Source: Isochrysis galbana (taxonomy: Eukaryota; Haptophyta; Isochrysidales; Isochrysidaceae). Taken from it: a stretch of DNA of 64,000 bases. Both the position numbers and the translations under genes were made by a program. The stretch lies in contig CM030943.1 in assembly GCA_018136815.1 (NCBI GenBank), positions 921,975 to 985,974 of the forward strand, in the 5' to 3' direction. Under the pieces are notes generated by a model that saw only the letters and a list, made by a program, of their open reading frames with translations, ran no database searches and was not told where the DNA came from. Positions 39,705-50,736 of the stretch are shown here, in pieces (position 1 is the first letter of the stretch; every line of letters starts with the position of its first letter).

Positions 39705-39970
39705 CCTCTCCTCTCTCTTCTCTCTCTTCTTTGATATCTTCTCTCATCTAATCTCTCCTACTCTGTCATCTTTGATCTCTTCTCTCCGTCTCTAATCTCT
39801 TCTCTCTCATCATCTCTGATCTCTTCTCCCTCAAAATCTCTTCTCTCTGATGACGTCTCGATCTCTCCTCTTTTTTCTCACGTCTCACATCTCTCACTTC
39901 TCTTCCATGTCTTCTCCCTTCCCTCTCCTCCTCTGCCTCCTCTTCCCTCCGCTCTCTTTCACTTTACGGA
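39705..39970 (+). promoter_or_regulatory. CT-rich tract (GA-rich in sense) upstream of the channel gene
   Basis: TCTCTTCTCTC-type repeats with embedded GATCTC/GATATC run for 250 bp directly upstream of the minus-strand ATG at 39702. It could be promoter or leader DNA, or only low-complexity sequence. Confidence 0.4.
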
Positions 39971-40004
39971 GTGTTTTGTCTTGGGCGACGAGCGAGTTGC
40001 AAGT

Positions 40005-41420
40005 TGCAAGGGAGTCAAAAGAAGAGGGGTTTCGCAGCGACTCCACGGGGACTCAAGAGTACTTCACAAGGCTTCATTCCCCAAAGTTGAGTCGCTGTTG
40101 AGTCGCTCTTGCAAAAGACCGAATCAGACGGCGGAGACCCAACAGAGGGAGCTCCTCAACCAATGCGCCGCCAGAGCGCGCTGGCCTGCGATGCCCACCA
40201 GGCCCTTCACGGCGCGAGAGCTGGAGGACTGCAGGCTGGCCATGTTTCTGGCGCTGGAGGAGCGGAGAGCCAGGGCGCGCAAGAGGGCTCGCGACGGGCC
40301 GGACGCCGCCACAGATGACTTCAGCGGAGCCGCTCACGCGGACGACGCGGTCTCGCATAGGGCCCGAGCGGCTCTCCATCGCAAGGCAGGAGCGGGAGGC
40401 TGCAGCAGCTGGCGGCGGCGACGACGTGCTCACGCGCGACGTCTACGCGCGCTTTGGCGTGCGCCTCGTCGACCTGCGACGCTTCGTGGACGCGTTGGAC
40501 ATGCCTCCAGGCATGCGTCTACGTGATCGCCATGTGATGAGTGGCGAGGAAGCTGTTCTCATCACCTTACGCAGATTTAAGCACGCAAGTGAATAGCCAC
40601 GCCTGCGCCTGTGCACACACGTATCTGCCTTCCCATCTGCCCCCTTCCCTCTCACTCCGCGCCTCGTCTCCCAATCCCGTGCTGCAGGTAGTGCGGCGGC
40701 ACTCACACATGGGAGTTGGGCCGCAGTGAAGCGGCCATCAGCGCAGCGCATGCTGCAGTGGTAGAGCACATTCACACAAGGTTCCCCCATCTCCTAGATT
40801 CCCGTAGCTTTTCTGCGTTTGCCCCCCTCTTCCCAAGGTTTGCGGGCGCCTTCGTGGAAGCAGGGGTTCCATTGCCCAACCTTGTCGGCTTCATTGATTG
40901 GAAGTTGTGGAAGGTAGCCCGACCCGTTCGAGCACAGTCTGTGTTGTACTCAGGACATAAAAGGTGCCATGGAGTGAAAATTCAAGGTGTTGTGTGTTCC
41001 CAACGGCATCCAGCCTTGGCCGTACGGTCCTATCGATGGGTCGCGCCATGATTCTTTTGTGCTGCAGGCATCAGGATTAATACCGATCTTGCACCGAATG
41101 TGCACCAGTGCTGGACGCACGTTTGTCTTGTTTGGCGACTCCGCTTTCCCAATGTCACCGTACCTATACCGCATGTACCGTGGGAACAAGCCTCCATGGC
41201 AGGCTTTCTTCAATTCTTCAATAGAGTGTTGGCACCCCATCGCGTCAGTGTAGAATGGGGTTTCGGAAAAGTCAAAAAAATCGCCAATTTGTGGCCGTGG
41301 ATGGATGTCGCGATGTCGCACGTTCACAACAAGTGCTACTCCGCGATGTTGATGCGTATCTGCGTGTGGCAAATGTACTTGCAAACATGCACACATGCTT
41401 GTACGGGAGCATTGTGATTG
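40005..41420 (+). pseudogene. Harbinger/PIF-type transposase, frame-broken
   Basis: An ATG at 40191 opens MPTRPFTARELEDCRLAMFL. At 40321/40322 a 26-bp deletion, visible against the 30-kb copy, shifts the frame; the next frame continues GVRLVDLRRFVDALDMPPGM and SGEEAVLITLRRF, a typical N-terminal helper of PIF transposases. The DDE part follows: VGFIDWKLWKVARP (first Asp), then after another frame change VPNGIQPWPYGPIDGSRHDS, RTFVLFGDSAFP (second Asp) and, after a third frame change, HRVSVEWGFGKVKKIANLWP (Glu). At least three frameshifts make it inactive. Harbinger enzymes cut and paste at 3-bp targets; I found no matching right-hand inverted end. Confidence 0.82.
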
Positions 41421-41984
41421 TGAGCTCGAAGTTCAAAGTGTACCCTCCCCCTTTGGAGCTGTTCATGGCAGGTAAAATTATGTACATATATATCGTAACT
41501 GCGCAGCATAGTTTCGTGAATCTTTCAATGATGCGTATTAGTACCGATTATGGTACGACGTGGAACTCTCGTACATAGGAATCCCGATTATAGGGGACCA
41601 CGCGCGAAGCGCGCCGCCTAACCTAGACCCGTCCCCACCGGCGAAGTGGGGGGAAATGTGTTATTTATTTTGGCGTAGTATTCGCCGTCTTGGGTTATGT
41701 GTATCGTCGTTTTCGGTGTTTCCGCGCCTAGGCGCTCGGCCCCCGTCCGTGTCTTCGCTCGTTTGAGCTACGGCGTCCTCTTGCGACGATGACTCCAATA
41801 CGTGTTGCGCGTGGGTTTTTATGTTTTTCCACGTCCTTAAGAATTTGTCTCTTGGGATGTATTCTCCTTTCAATTGTATGTATGTATCGTTGTTCTTTAA
41901 GTATTGTTCACATTCTTCCTCGGTAAAACTTGTTGTACATCCTTACAACAGGCCTGCCCCGAAAACGCATCCACAACCGGGCCC
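41421..41984. other. Unassigned DNA after the Harbinger remnant
   Basis: No gene recognised. GCGCGAAGCGCGC at about 41602 is a short inverted repeat. This may include the decayed right end of the Harbinger element. Confidence 0.3.
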
Positions 41985-42166
41985 GTGGTAGCGCACCAGG
42001 GCCGCACCCCCGACACCGAAGACAAAGGAAAGAGGGGGAGAGGGGGGGAAGGTGAGGGTGAGGAGGTGGTAGAAAGGGATGGAAGGGCGTTGTGTGATAT
42101 GCGGTGAAAGGTGCCGTCTAGTAATCTAGGTGTGTAGCCCTGAATCTTCAGATTTTTTTTTTGAAG
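41985..42166 (+). repeat. SINE-like repeat R3, copy 4
   Basis: GTGGTAGCGCACCAGGGCCG, GACACCGAAGACAAAGGAAA and the end AGGTGTGTAGCCCTGAATC...CAGA followed by at least ten T. The best-preserved T-run of the family. CAGATTTTTTTTTT resembles the LINE end AAGATTTTTTTTTT. Confidence 0.7.
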
Positions 42167-42770
42167 TCTTGCAGCTGCAGCAAGTGCTAAGTGCTTTCTA
42201 CTTTCTAGTTTCTAGTACCCAGATAGCAGGCGAATGGACGGTGTTTCCCACTTCTTGCTTCTTGACATTGTCGATGCCATTGTGCACTTTGCGCCCGTTC
42301 CGAGATCATAAAATGTGGTTTATGATCTCCGGCTTCTGAGGCTCGTTCTGAGTGCGGCAACGTCTATATCGGGTATAGAATCGGTATAATGGTAGCAAGT
42401 GAGCAACCGCCAAGGGTTAAACTATAACAATAGTCTTTCTCGCAGGACTTAAACCAGGTAAAGCTAGCTATTACTATGACTACGACTAGCGACTACGTCT
42501 ACTCTACTTTAGTACTCTTGTCTCTTGGTTGTTGCTGTTGCCACCGATAGATTGTGTGAACCCTAGGCAGTCTGTTTCGTCAACTGGCTGGGCTCGTGCA
42601 CTGTCGGTTATTTCCCTTCTCCTATGGGAGCTAGAGCGAGATGATGATATGATGATCCATCCACACGTGATGATTGAGGGACAGCCGGCAGTGGGGAAGA
42701 CAGAGGATATAGAGCGAGCGGAGAGTAGCGCGAGCGTGCTGATGACACCACCACCGATCACAATGGAGAA
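42167..42770. other. DNA upstream of the 42.8-kb gene
   Basis: A frame from 42529 (MLLLPPIDCVNPRQSV) overlaps the start of the next gene in a different frame and could hold its first exon. Near 42420 AACTATAACAATAGT resembles the core of the LINE leader hairpin in reverse, which is probably coincidence. Confidence 0.3.
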
Positions 42771-44186
42771 GTGGTGCCACGCATATCTGAGTATCCCCAG
42801 ACTCTACTCTATGAGTATCTGGGGTCCCATGCGAACAGAACACGCCGCCACGCGTCGCGGACGGTGGAGCTCCCCTCAATGCGTGGCTCGAGCCAAACGA
42901 CGACGACGCCCAGTGGCGGGCGCGCACCTGGCTCTCCGCTCAGCACGAGTCTCACACACCGCCACAGGGACGCCCCCCTCTCGCCACCCCGAGCCTACTC
43001 CAGCTCGAGGGGCGGCGCTCTGCACCATACTCTGCATGCAACAGCCGCAACAGAGCAGCCTTCCCTCGCCTCAAAGCCATCGCCACCCTCTGGTGGCACG
43101 CGATTATCGACGCACGCGTCGGGAGCAGCAGTGACACCCACACTCCGCACTCCTCCCCTCATTTCGTACGGCCTGCATGATAGATTGCACCTCTACAGCG
43201 GCCGTTCAAAGCACTCCTCGCGTCCGTGGAGCCGAGAGAACAGCCCGGCGACCGCCCGCACCAACAGCCTAGCAATTCGCCCTCAGCATACGTCACCACG
43301 CCAGATTGATTCGTGTTCACGTGCTTCTCGGGGATCAGCTGGAGGGGGAGTCCCCTCACCGGTAGGCTCCCAAAGCCCACGTACTGCTGTGGTGCCTAAG
43401 GGCACGGCAGCACAAATCAGTGCCCCCGATGACGTACTCTTTGCAAACTGCCTTCACCGTGGCCCATTTTTTGCCGTTGGCAACGGTGAACCGTACACCG
43501 GGAGCTCGCTGCTCAACCAAACCACTGGCGAGAGTCGAATGAGCCCTTCTCTCGATCGTCGCACGGGAAGTCCTGAGGCTAGGCGTGAGCACCCCTTTTC
43601 ACCGATGTCGTGCGCGTCAGACATTCTTGCAGACAGCAATTTCGACTTTGAGGTGGCGGAAGCCGTTGCTGTTGAGGAGGCGGCCAGGACGGATCGTGCG
43701 GTTATTGCTGCCGAGCTCCGTTCGAGCCGGCTAAGCCTGCTTGACCCCTTCAAGCTGGAAGGCCCCGCCGCTACTCCATCGGTGGCAGTGAGCTGTCCAA
43801 CAGCCTCCTCATGCTACACATCCGTCATGCCCAATTGCAAAGTCGCGGGCGCGCCCGAGGTGGGTGGCTCGGAGGGGAATCCGTATGCGCAACAGATCGA
43901 TGCCCTCACGGGGCAGGTGCAGGCTTTAACAGAGTGCCTGTGCGCAGAGCACGCAGCGCGAATGGAAGCGGAGAAACGGTTGGGAGAGGAGCAGCACATC
44001 TCGGTCGCTCTACGAGAGAGGGTACGAGCTTTACAGAACCAATTGGACGACTTAGGGGACGACTGTCACTCAAGCGCCAGCACGAATAGGGCGAGCTCCT
44101 TCGACGACAATGAGGCCTGTAAAGTCTCGTTGGGCAACGACGTCGCGCTCGTTCAAAGGACTGAAGACTATGGTGCACAATTGTAG
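42771..44186 (+). CDS. Hypothetical Ser/Thr/Pro-rich protein with a C-terminal coiled coil (5' end uncertain)
   Basis: Open for 471 codons to TAG at 44184, beginning with GTG, so the true start or an upstream exon is not fixed. Residues 1 to about 270 are disordered, rich in Ser, Thr, Pro and Arg. A short acidic helix (DSNFDFEVAEAVAVEEAART) follows. The C-terminal third has heptad-like leucines (QQIDALTGQVQALTECLCAE, ALRERVRALQNQLDDL) that suggest a coiled coil. No catalytic motif or known family is seen. A cytoskeletal or scaffold role is only a guess. The frame is long and its composition consistent, so I think it is a real gene. Confidence 0.5.
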   Translation: MVPRISEYPQTLLYEYLGSHANRTRRHASRTVELPSMRGSSQTTTTPSGGRAPGSPLSTSLTHRHRDAPLSPPRAYSSSRGGALHHTLHATAATEQPSLASKPSPPSGGTRLSTHASGAAVTPTLRTPPLISYGLHDRLHLYSGRSKHSSRPWSRENSPATARTNSLAIRPQHTSPRQIDSCSRASRGSAGGGVPSPVGSQSPRTAVVPKGTAAQISAPDDVLFANCLHRGPFFAVGNGEPYTGSSLLNQTTGESRMSPSLDRRTGSPEARREHPFSPMSCASDILADSNFDFEVAEAVAVEEAARTDRAVIAAELRSSRLSLLDPFKLEGPAATPSVAVSCPTASSCYTSVMPNCKVAGAPEVGGSEGNPYAQQIDALTGQVQALTECLCAEHAARMEAEKRLGEEQHISVALRERVRALQNQLDDLGDDCHSSASTNRASSFDDNEACKVSLGNDVALVQRTEDYGAQL

Positions 44187-44495
44187 ATTGCAGTGATTCA
44201 GACTACCTACTTGTTCCATCAAGGAGCAGGCCACAGCGGCAGTGCAGTGGAGTTTGTCGTGCAAGTGCCAGTGCATCGCTACTAGGCTCCTCCGTTGACG
44301 ATATAGCACATGGGAGAGGGTTACTGATTACCTGTTGTGTTCTTCATTACAACGAACAGATATGTCCATGAGTTTGTGCATCGGGCATCGGCGGTCCTAC
44401 GCAGATCCTTGCAAGGGCGAACTGGTTGCTAGCGCATAACAGAGGTTCTTATGGGGAGCTCGAGGAGCTACTCTCGGGTTTAATGAGGCAACCTA
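44187..44495. other. Short intergenic stretch
   Basis: No gene or repeat recognised before the partial F1 copy. Confidence 0.3.
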
Positions 44496-44770
44496 CTCCA
44501 GCTTAGAGAGAGTAGGGGTCATGGGGGGGGGGGGCGCCTCGCGCACCTCCCACAGGCGCACGCCTGGTTCGCATGGCCCGTACGCCGTGGCCGTTTACGC
44601 CACGACCCCAACCTCCAACCCCCCCTCCCGCCCTCGCTCTGGCCCCCCCGGCTGCCGCCTGATCAACAGGTGCATCGTGAGGGCCTCTGGAGTCCAGGAG
44701 ACAGGAGAGCCAGCGAGGGAGGGGCAGAGGAGGCCAGGGCCGGCCCAGACCCAGCATTGGGCTAGAGGGA
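44496..44770 (+). repeat. Repeat family F1, copy 4 (partial)
   Basis: Begins with a hairpin CCTACTC...GAGTAGG (about 44495-44518), then GGTCATGGGGGG. Inside are GAGAGCCAGCGAGGGAGGGGC and AGGAGGCCAGGGCC, shared with other copies. The hairpin sequence again differs from the other copies. Confidence 0.6.
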
Positions 44771-44809
44771 GTAGCGAGACTAACATTCATTGATTTTATC
44801 ATTACTCTA

Positions 44810-47373
44810 GAGGCTGCCGCTTCGTGCGCGTGCCCGCTTCGTGGGCGTGCCCCTGTTCCCCCCCAGGCAATCATGGCCCCCAGGAAGCCCGCCAGCAAGC
44901 CCAAGCCGCCGAGGGGCCACTACACAGTCCATGCCCGCGATACGCGCGCAGAACAGCGGGCGCGCGTCGTCGAAGACGTGCGCAGAGCAGCCGCGCACTG
45001 CCGCTCGCACAGCGTTGGCGTCAAGGCCGCGCTTGCAACAGGGCATTTCCCGGAGGCAACGCGCGGCAAAGTGGCGTGGGAGCTGAAGAGGGGCACCTCT
45101 GATGATGACTCCCCACGGGATGCCAACCAACAGCTTCTCACAAACGCTGAGAGGCTCAAGTTGGCATCTTGGGTTCTGGCTCGCGCTGACGTTCACGACC
45201 CCCAAAACAGGCACCAGATTTCTGTAAAGGTACGCGCTGTGCTGGCAGAGCGGCACAGGTTCAACAAGACTAAGAAGTACGGCAAGGGTACTATTCCTCT
45301 CAACACGCCGGAGCTCAACCACCTCAATTCCAACATCGACCTGTCTCACACATTCTTTCAACGCATCTATCCATGGTGGCGGGCTCGTGGTATCGACATC
45401 ACCGAAGGGGTTTCGAGGGCAGAGGAGGAGAAGAGGTCACAAAAGCACAGGGAGGCCGTAGTAGAGAACCATTTTTTCGGCGAGTATGGGCTGGAGCGCG
45501 AGCTGATTGACGCAGGCGTGATGGATCCCCACACAAAGGTAAGTCATGCACGCCTCTGTCTCTCGCACGCGCACCGCGCACAACGCACCACGCATGCACA
45601 ACGCTAACCTCTTTCACAAACGCTCACCCATAGGTAATCAAAGACCCAAGGCGGCTGTTAAACGGCGACGAGACACCGCAGCCGCTAGACGTGCCGCAGA
45701 AGGGGCGGCGGGCGAAGGTGGCAAAGAGGAAGGGTAAGGCAGCACGGCAGCTTACAGGCGGGAACAAAGAAACGGTCACTGTAATGATGACATGGGACGC
45801 TTCTGGTTGGAATTATGGGGTGCAGCTTGTGGTGAAGCGGAAGTGGGCCACAGGAGACATGCTCATCGAGTGTCCTCCAGGGGAGTGCACATTCGACGAT
45901 CGGGTCGACGTCACACGCCTGCAAACGCGCTCGTGCTTGCCCGTTCACTCGGCGGAGGGCATGCAGACAGAGGAGACGTTCCTCCATTACATCCACCGTC
46001 TCGACGAGTGGATCTCCCAGCGCAGCGCAGTGGAGGCAGCCACAGGTGGTGAGCCCATTCAGCGCCCGGTTGTCCTCATGTTGGACAACCACTGCTCTCG
46101 CTTTAGCGACGACCTTCTACGTAAGACCAGCGGGCCTGCAGCAGAGCTTGGCATACGTATCTTCACGGAGGAGTCAGGCACCTCGGGCTTCTTGCAAGCT
46201 TTGGACCAGTTCAACTCTTCATTTCACAGGTCATATAATAAGGCTAGGGACGCATACAAGGATGCACACTTAGCCGTGCACGGCCACCCACTCAGCCACC
46301 TCGCCCTTGCTGACTTCCTAGGCATATTGGGGGGTAGCAAGCGCTTGGGAGTCCCCGGCATGTGGTTCTCCTGGTGCGATAGGTACGACATCATCAAGGC
46401 GTGGAAGCGTGTTGGCATCGCAGGTAACAGGTTGTGCCCTCAGCTAGTGGACCGATCCAATTTTGTTGATCAAGATGCAGAGTTGGCCGCGGCCCGGAGG
46501 GACGCTTCGGTGTCTTCACCCGGTCCATCCTCTTTGGCAGAGGCCAAGCGCACGCCGCCGGGTTTGCGGCGCGGAAGTCTAGCAGCGGCGAATGCGAAGC
46601 TGCAGCAGCTGGAGCAATTTGCAAAGAAGCTTGAGGAGAAGGCACAAGCGCCGTATGATCCTTCGCGTGGAGTGTTGTCGTTGAGTTCAGACGCCCCGAG
46701 CGCGCGGCAGGGTGGCACTGGGTCGGATGATGACTCTGATGCGGCTGACGGCGACAGTGCGAGTCCCGTGCGTGCGCGTAGGCGGCTGGTGCAATTGTCC
46801 GGATCTTTCACTCTTAGGGACATGTGGGGAGAGAAGCAAAAGAGGCAGCAAGAGGCAGCAAAGGTAGAGGATGCAGCTCAAAGAAAGAAGGCCGCGCGGC
46901 TGGAGAAGCGCGCCGAAGATGAGGAGCGGTCTCGTGTTCGGCGTGACGCCTTCGTAGCGTGCAAGGATGTGTGCATGTGTGCGATTGTTCCGTGTCCGTG
47001 GGAGGGGTTCATGTTGTGTGACAACTGTGGGAACTTGAAGAAAGGGTGGTGCAAGAAGAGAGAGTGTGTGAAGTGGCGCAAGAGTCCCGTTTCAGTGGCT
47101 AGTGCCCTCGTTGTGGGCCTTGAGAGTGGTGTTTGTGCCTCCGGCGCCGCCTCCGACGTTGGGGCCTGTCCATGAGGCTCCTGGTTCCGTGCGCGTGCGT
47201 ATGTAAAATGTCATTGTGAGTCACCATGTGCATCAATCAGAAAAAAAAGCACATGTCGGCGCACAGCATGCCTAGGGGCATCTTTTATCCAGTGGCAGCC
47301 ACCTCTAGTTGTCAACGGGCCGATTTTCATTTTCACCCATAGAAATGGGGCATGCCCATGAAGCGGCAGCCTC
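44810..47373 (+). mobile_element. Complete pogo-like DNA transposon (2564 bp) flanked by TA
   Basis: TA occurs at 44808-44809 and 47374-47375. The ends are inverted repeats: GAGGCTGCCGCTTCGTGCGC on the left and the complement of GAGGCTGCCGCTTCATGGGC on the right, with similarity running to about 27 bp. The left end has a second CCGCTTCGTGGGCGTGCCCC unit right behind the first. One two-exon transposase gene fills the element, starting 63 bp inside. TA duplication and a DDD transposase fit the pogo branch of Tc1/mariner. With ends and gene intact, it may be autonomous. It stops about 80 bp before the COG2 ATG. Confidence 0.9.
44873..47175 (+). CDS. pogo/Tigger-like transposase with a Cys-rich C-terminus
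   Basis: Exons 44873-45538 and 45634-47175 (phase 0, 95-bp intron) give 735 residues. The N-terminus is basic and helical, with two helix-turn-helix-like regions (LLTNAERLKLASWVLARADV; LSHTFFQRIYPWWRARGIDI) arranged as in CENP-B/pogo proteins. The catalytic core has LLNGDETPQ (Asp234), VVLMLDNHCSRFSDD (Asp373) and SGFLQALDQFNSSF (Asp413), a D39D spacing within the pogo range. The tail is Ser/Asp-rich, then has a cysteine cluster (CKDVCMCAIVPC, LCDNCGNLKKGWCKKREC) that probably binds zinc. The enzyme would cut the element out and insert it at TA. No stop or frameshift interrupts it. Confidence 0.88.
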
Positions 47374-47454
47374 TACGAGACAACCGAAGTCTCAAAGATC
47401 AGACCGCGAGGCTTCTCCACCCTCCTCTCCCCCTTTCGGCGTGTGGGGCGCGGC

Positions 47455-50400
47455 ATGGCGATGCTGCTGCCCTCCGAATGCGACCTCTCCTCTCGGCGGC
47501 GCGAGCTGTGCGCGGAGCTCGAGGAAGTGAGCGCGCGGATTCGCGAGTCCGTCGACATCGCCCAGTTCCGCACCCTCGAGCGCGACCTCTCCCGCCATGA
47601 GGGCGCGCTCGATGGGCTGTGTGAGTCTCTCGCCGGGCACGAGAGCCGCTGCAGAGAGCTCGCAGCCTCGCTCGCTGCGCTCATCGGGCGTATGGAGGCG
47701 AAGCTCGAGGAGAAAGTTGCGTTACAGGAGCAGCGTGAGCGCCTTCATCTCCTCCTGCGCCTCGCGCAGACGCAGCTCCACCTCGAGCAGCTGCTCGATG
47801 GCGTGAGTGCTGTGGCGGTGAGAACCGACGGAGTGCAGCAAGAGGTCCGTGTCTCATAAGCCAGTCGCAAGTGCCAAACAACGGTGGCGCGTTGGCATGT
47901 GTGTGTTCCCTGCTCCTCGCATCAGCTCGCGTCGTCTTTCCTGCGCAGGTACAGACGGCTCAGACCCTGGCCAACCTTGACGAGATTCTTCGTGCTGCAC
48001 GAGCGATGGGCCTGCTGCGTCTCCTACGGCAGCGCGGGGCGGAGCAGCACCTTAAAGCAGTCCAGCTCTCCACGGAAGCTTGGGAGCTTGTGCAGCGACG
48101 TCTACTCTCGCACCTCACGGCTTCACTCCGCTCCGCTCTCGAGGCCCAGGACGAGGAGTCAGTGGTCAGGACCATCTGTGGATTTGTGGACGCAGGCAGC
48201 ATGGCAGAGGCGGAGCAGTGGATTCGGCTGGAATGGATTGCACCACGGCTGACGCAACGTCTTCGTGCCGTAGCTCAAGCAGGGGAGCGGGAAGCCTTCG
48301 CAAAGATTTGCAAGATTGTGAGGAGGGCAGATACTTGCATTGCCCATCAGCTATGGCGCCCCAGCCGGAAGGAGACGAGTTGGGCCCAAGGGCCCTTCTC
48401 ATCCATCCATCACCATCACATTTTTGCCTGCGCCGCGTGGGATTGCAGTAGCAAACTCGCGTGCCGTGTCTGCAAGCCCTGCAAGCCAGTGTCTAGGAAA
48501 CTTTGAAGCTCCTCACTGCTCACACCCTCTATGACAGATCCTCGATTTTGCCCATGGGCCGGAATTTGCGCCACTCCTCTCTCCTCGACTATTGGCTATC
48601 CGGCCTCCACTGCACCTCCTGGCCTCCACACTCTGGTTGGAGTGCAATCGCATCCTCAAAGCTTTGCCGAACGTCTTTGGATCCCTTGCGGGCATCCCTC
48701 CAGCATTTCACGCCGCGTACATAGCTGCACTTCAGATGCAGGTGAAGATGGAGCCCGAACGAAGGGTGGCCTTGCCTCTTGGTTGTCACGTGCAGTGAAC
48801 GGATGGCCCCATGGGTAGCTGGCCAAAGCAAATCCTCAGGGGCACCATACTAGATCGCGAGAGACAAACATGCTTCTCACGCGTAGTGTTGGAATTTGGC
48901 TCCCTCGGCGCTCTTTCTCGCAGGAGGAGCTCGAAGGAATGCTACCGACTGTTGCCGAACGACAGTACCTACGATGCCATCCTGCAACAGCAGATCTGAT
49001 GCGCCGTTTTAATCTCCCCATCTACTTTCAGCTACGTGTGCAGGTGTAGAATTAATGGGTGGCCGGATTGAGGGTTGCCTCGCTCGCAGTGCTATCTCTA
49101 CTCACTCCATAGTCGAATCAAAGGCTCTCTGTACTTTTTCAGAGAGGCCATGTGCCGTTTTCCTAAGCTAAATCGTTCTTGTCTTCGCAAGTGGAGCCCC
49201 TAATTTTCAAGCTTGCTCGGACACCATTTCCTCGTAGGAGTTTGCGAGGGCTCTCGAAGCTTCACTGACTCCTATGGAGTGTGCGGTGCACTTGCAGCCG
49301 GCCGAAGCCTCAGAAGGCTCTCCCAGTTCGCTCGCAGTACCCTCCGCACCCACCAGATTACGGACAGCGGCAGCTATTACGTTGGTGAGGTGCGTGCAAT
49401 GCTGCTTCGCACCGGATGTATTCCTCCGGCCTCTATGCAGCCGATTTTTTCGACTCGCAATCCTGGTAAGAGCAACACCAGCCACATCTCTCATGCTTCC
49501 TAATGTTGCTTTAAACATCGTGCCCGCCGTCTTCGGGCAACTCGATCCTTCCACTTGCCCCGGTCATGCGGTTGAAAGTGCATTGCCCACAATCCGTTCT
49601 CCTAGACTCATGCCCACCCGCCGCATGCTCCATTCCTTTATTTGCCATTAGCTCATCCTGAGGTTCAACTCTTGGGCTACTTCAAGGAGCAAGGCTACTT
49701 TCGACCCCGGCGCAGCGCAGGCCCCCCCCAGCATCTCTCCGGCCTCTGCGGCGGGCGCTTCGGAGGCACCAGGCATTATTGCCACACGCAACGACCGGGC
49801 CTTATTGTTCTTTGATGTGCATGGGGTTATGCTCTGGACACGCGAGGTCCTCGAGCCGGCGCTACCAAGGCTACTCATGCTCGAAAGCGCCAAAGAGGAT
49901 CTGAAGGTGCGTCTTGGGCCCATGAGATGATGGAGAAAGCACCTGCATGCTTCCGTGGTGAGGGTGGGGTTCGGCAAGGCTAGTACACCATGAGGGAAAG
50001 AGGGCGAGGATGATCGAGCACCTCAAAAGTGGCGCAAGATGCGTACCGTCATGCTTGTGTTTCCATAGAGTTCGCAACCCACATACTCCTTGTCCATCCC
50101 AATCCGCGCGCAAGTGATCAAACATGGTCCGCTGCTAAGGTGCTCTTCCTTCTTTGCAAACAGGAGTCTTGTGTGCAAGCTCTACGTGAGGTTTCCACGG
50201 AGCTCTCAAGCACATCTTCTACCCTACGCAACTCGGTGCTAAATCAGATCATCTCTCAATGCGTGGCTCAACTTGCTCCTGCACGTGCCATCCCTGCGCT
50301 GTACTGCATGACCGGCCGAGCTATGCCCACCTCGCCATCTCTCTTCGTTGGCGAGCTCCTCCGCCCGCTACGAACCTTCCTAACGGACTTTGACGCGCAA

Positions 50401-50736
50401 CTCACACCTCACTCAAGGCAAGATTGGTCCCGCGACACCGCCACCGCTCTTTCCAAGAATTACGCGCAGCTTGCGTCGGGAATGCTCGATACCGTGCGCA
50501 AAAACGAGGACGCCATCCGCAGATATGGTAGCAAAAAGCAGGCAATAGATAATGGTGAGTCCCCACCCGAGCGTGACTCGGACAAGGTCTGCGTTCAGCT
50601 CTTCTTGGATGTCGAGGCGTACGGTTCTCAATTGAACGACCTTGGCGTAAGCGCGGAGCTGCTTGCCGAGTACATAACGTTGGTCGATGTAGTCAGACCC
50701 GACCAGACGCTCTTGCAAAGGCTTGTGCAAGGGTGA
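47455..50736 (+). CDS. COG2: Conserved oligomeric Golgi complex subunit 2 (COG2)
   Basis: Seven phase 0 exons fit: 47455-47802, 47949-48317, 48538-48741, 48924-49043, 49238-49465, 49652-49906 and 50164-50736; about 698 residues, near the usual COG2 length. The N-terminal coiled coil (RRRELCAELEEVSARIRESV, DLSRHEGALDGLCESLAGHE) matches the COG2 N-terminal domain. The middle has LASTLWLECNRILKALPNVF and the diagnostic RFNLPIYFQLRVQ. The next exons carry CFAPDVFLRPLCSRFFRLAI, and the last exon (ESCVQALREVSTELS ... ALYCMTGRAMPTSPSLFVGE) matches the COG2 C-terminal domain. COG2 is a lobe A subunit of the tethering complex for retrograde vesicles at the Golgi. The first ~30 residues common in the family (a Phe/Asp-rich start) are missing, and a pogo transposon ends 80 bp upstream. 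An upstream exon may have been separated. Confidence 0.88.

Noticed and set aside
42420-42440. A third copy of the LINE leader hairpin in reverse
   Set aside because: Only the ACTAT/ATAGT core matches and no ORF1 sequence follows; likely chance.
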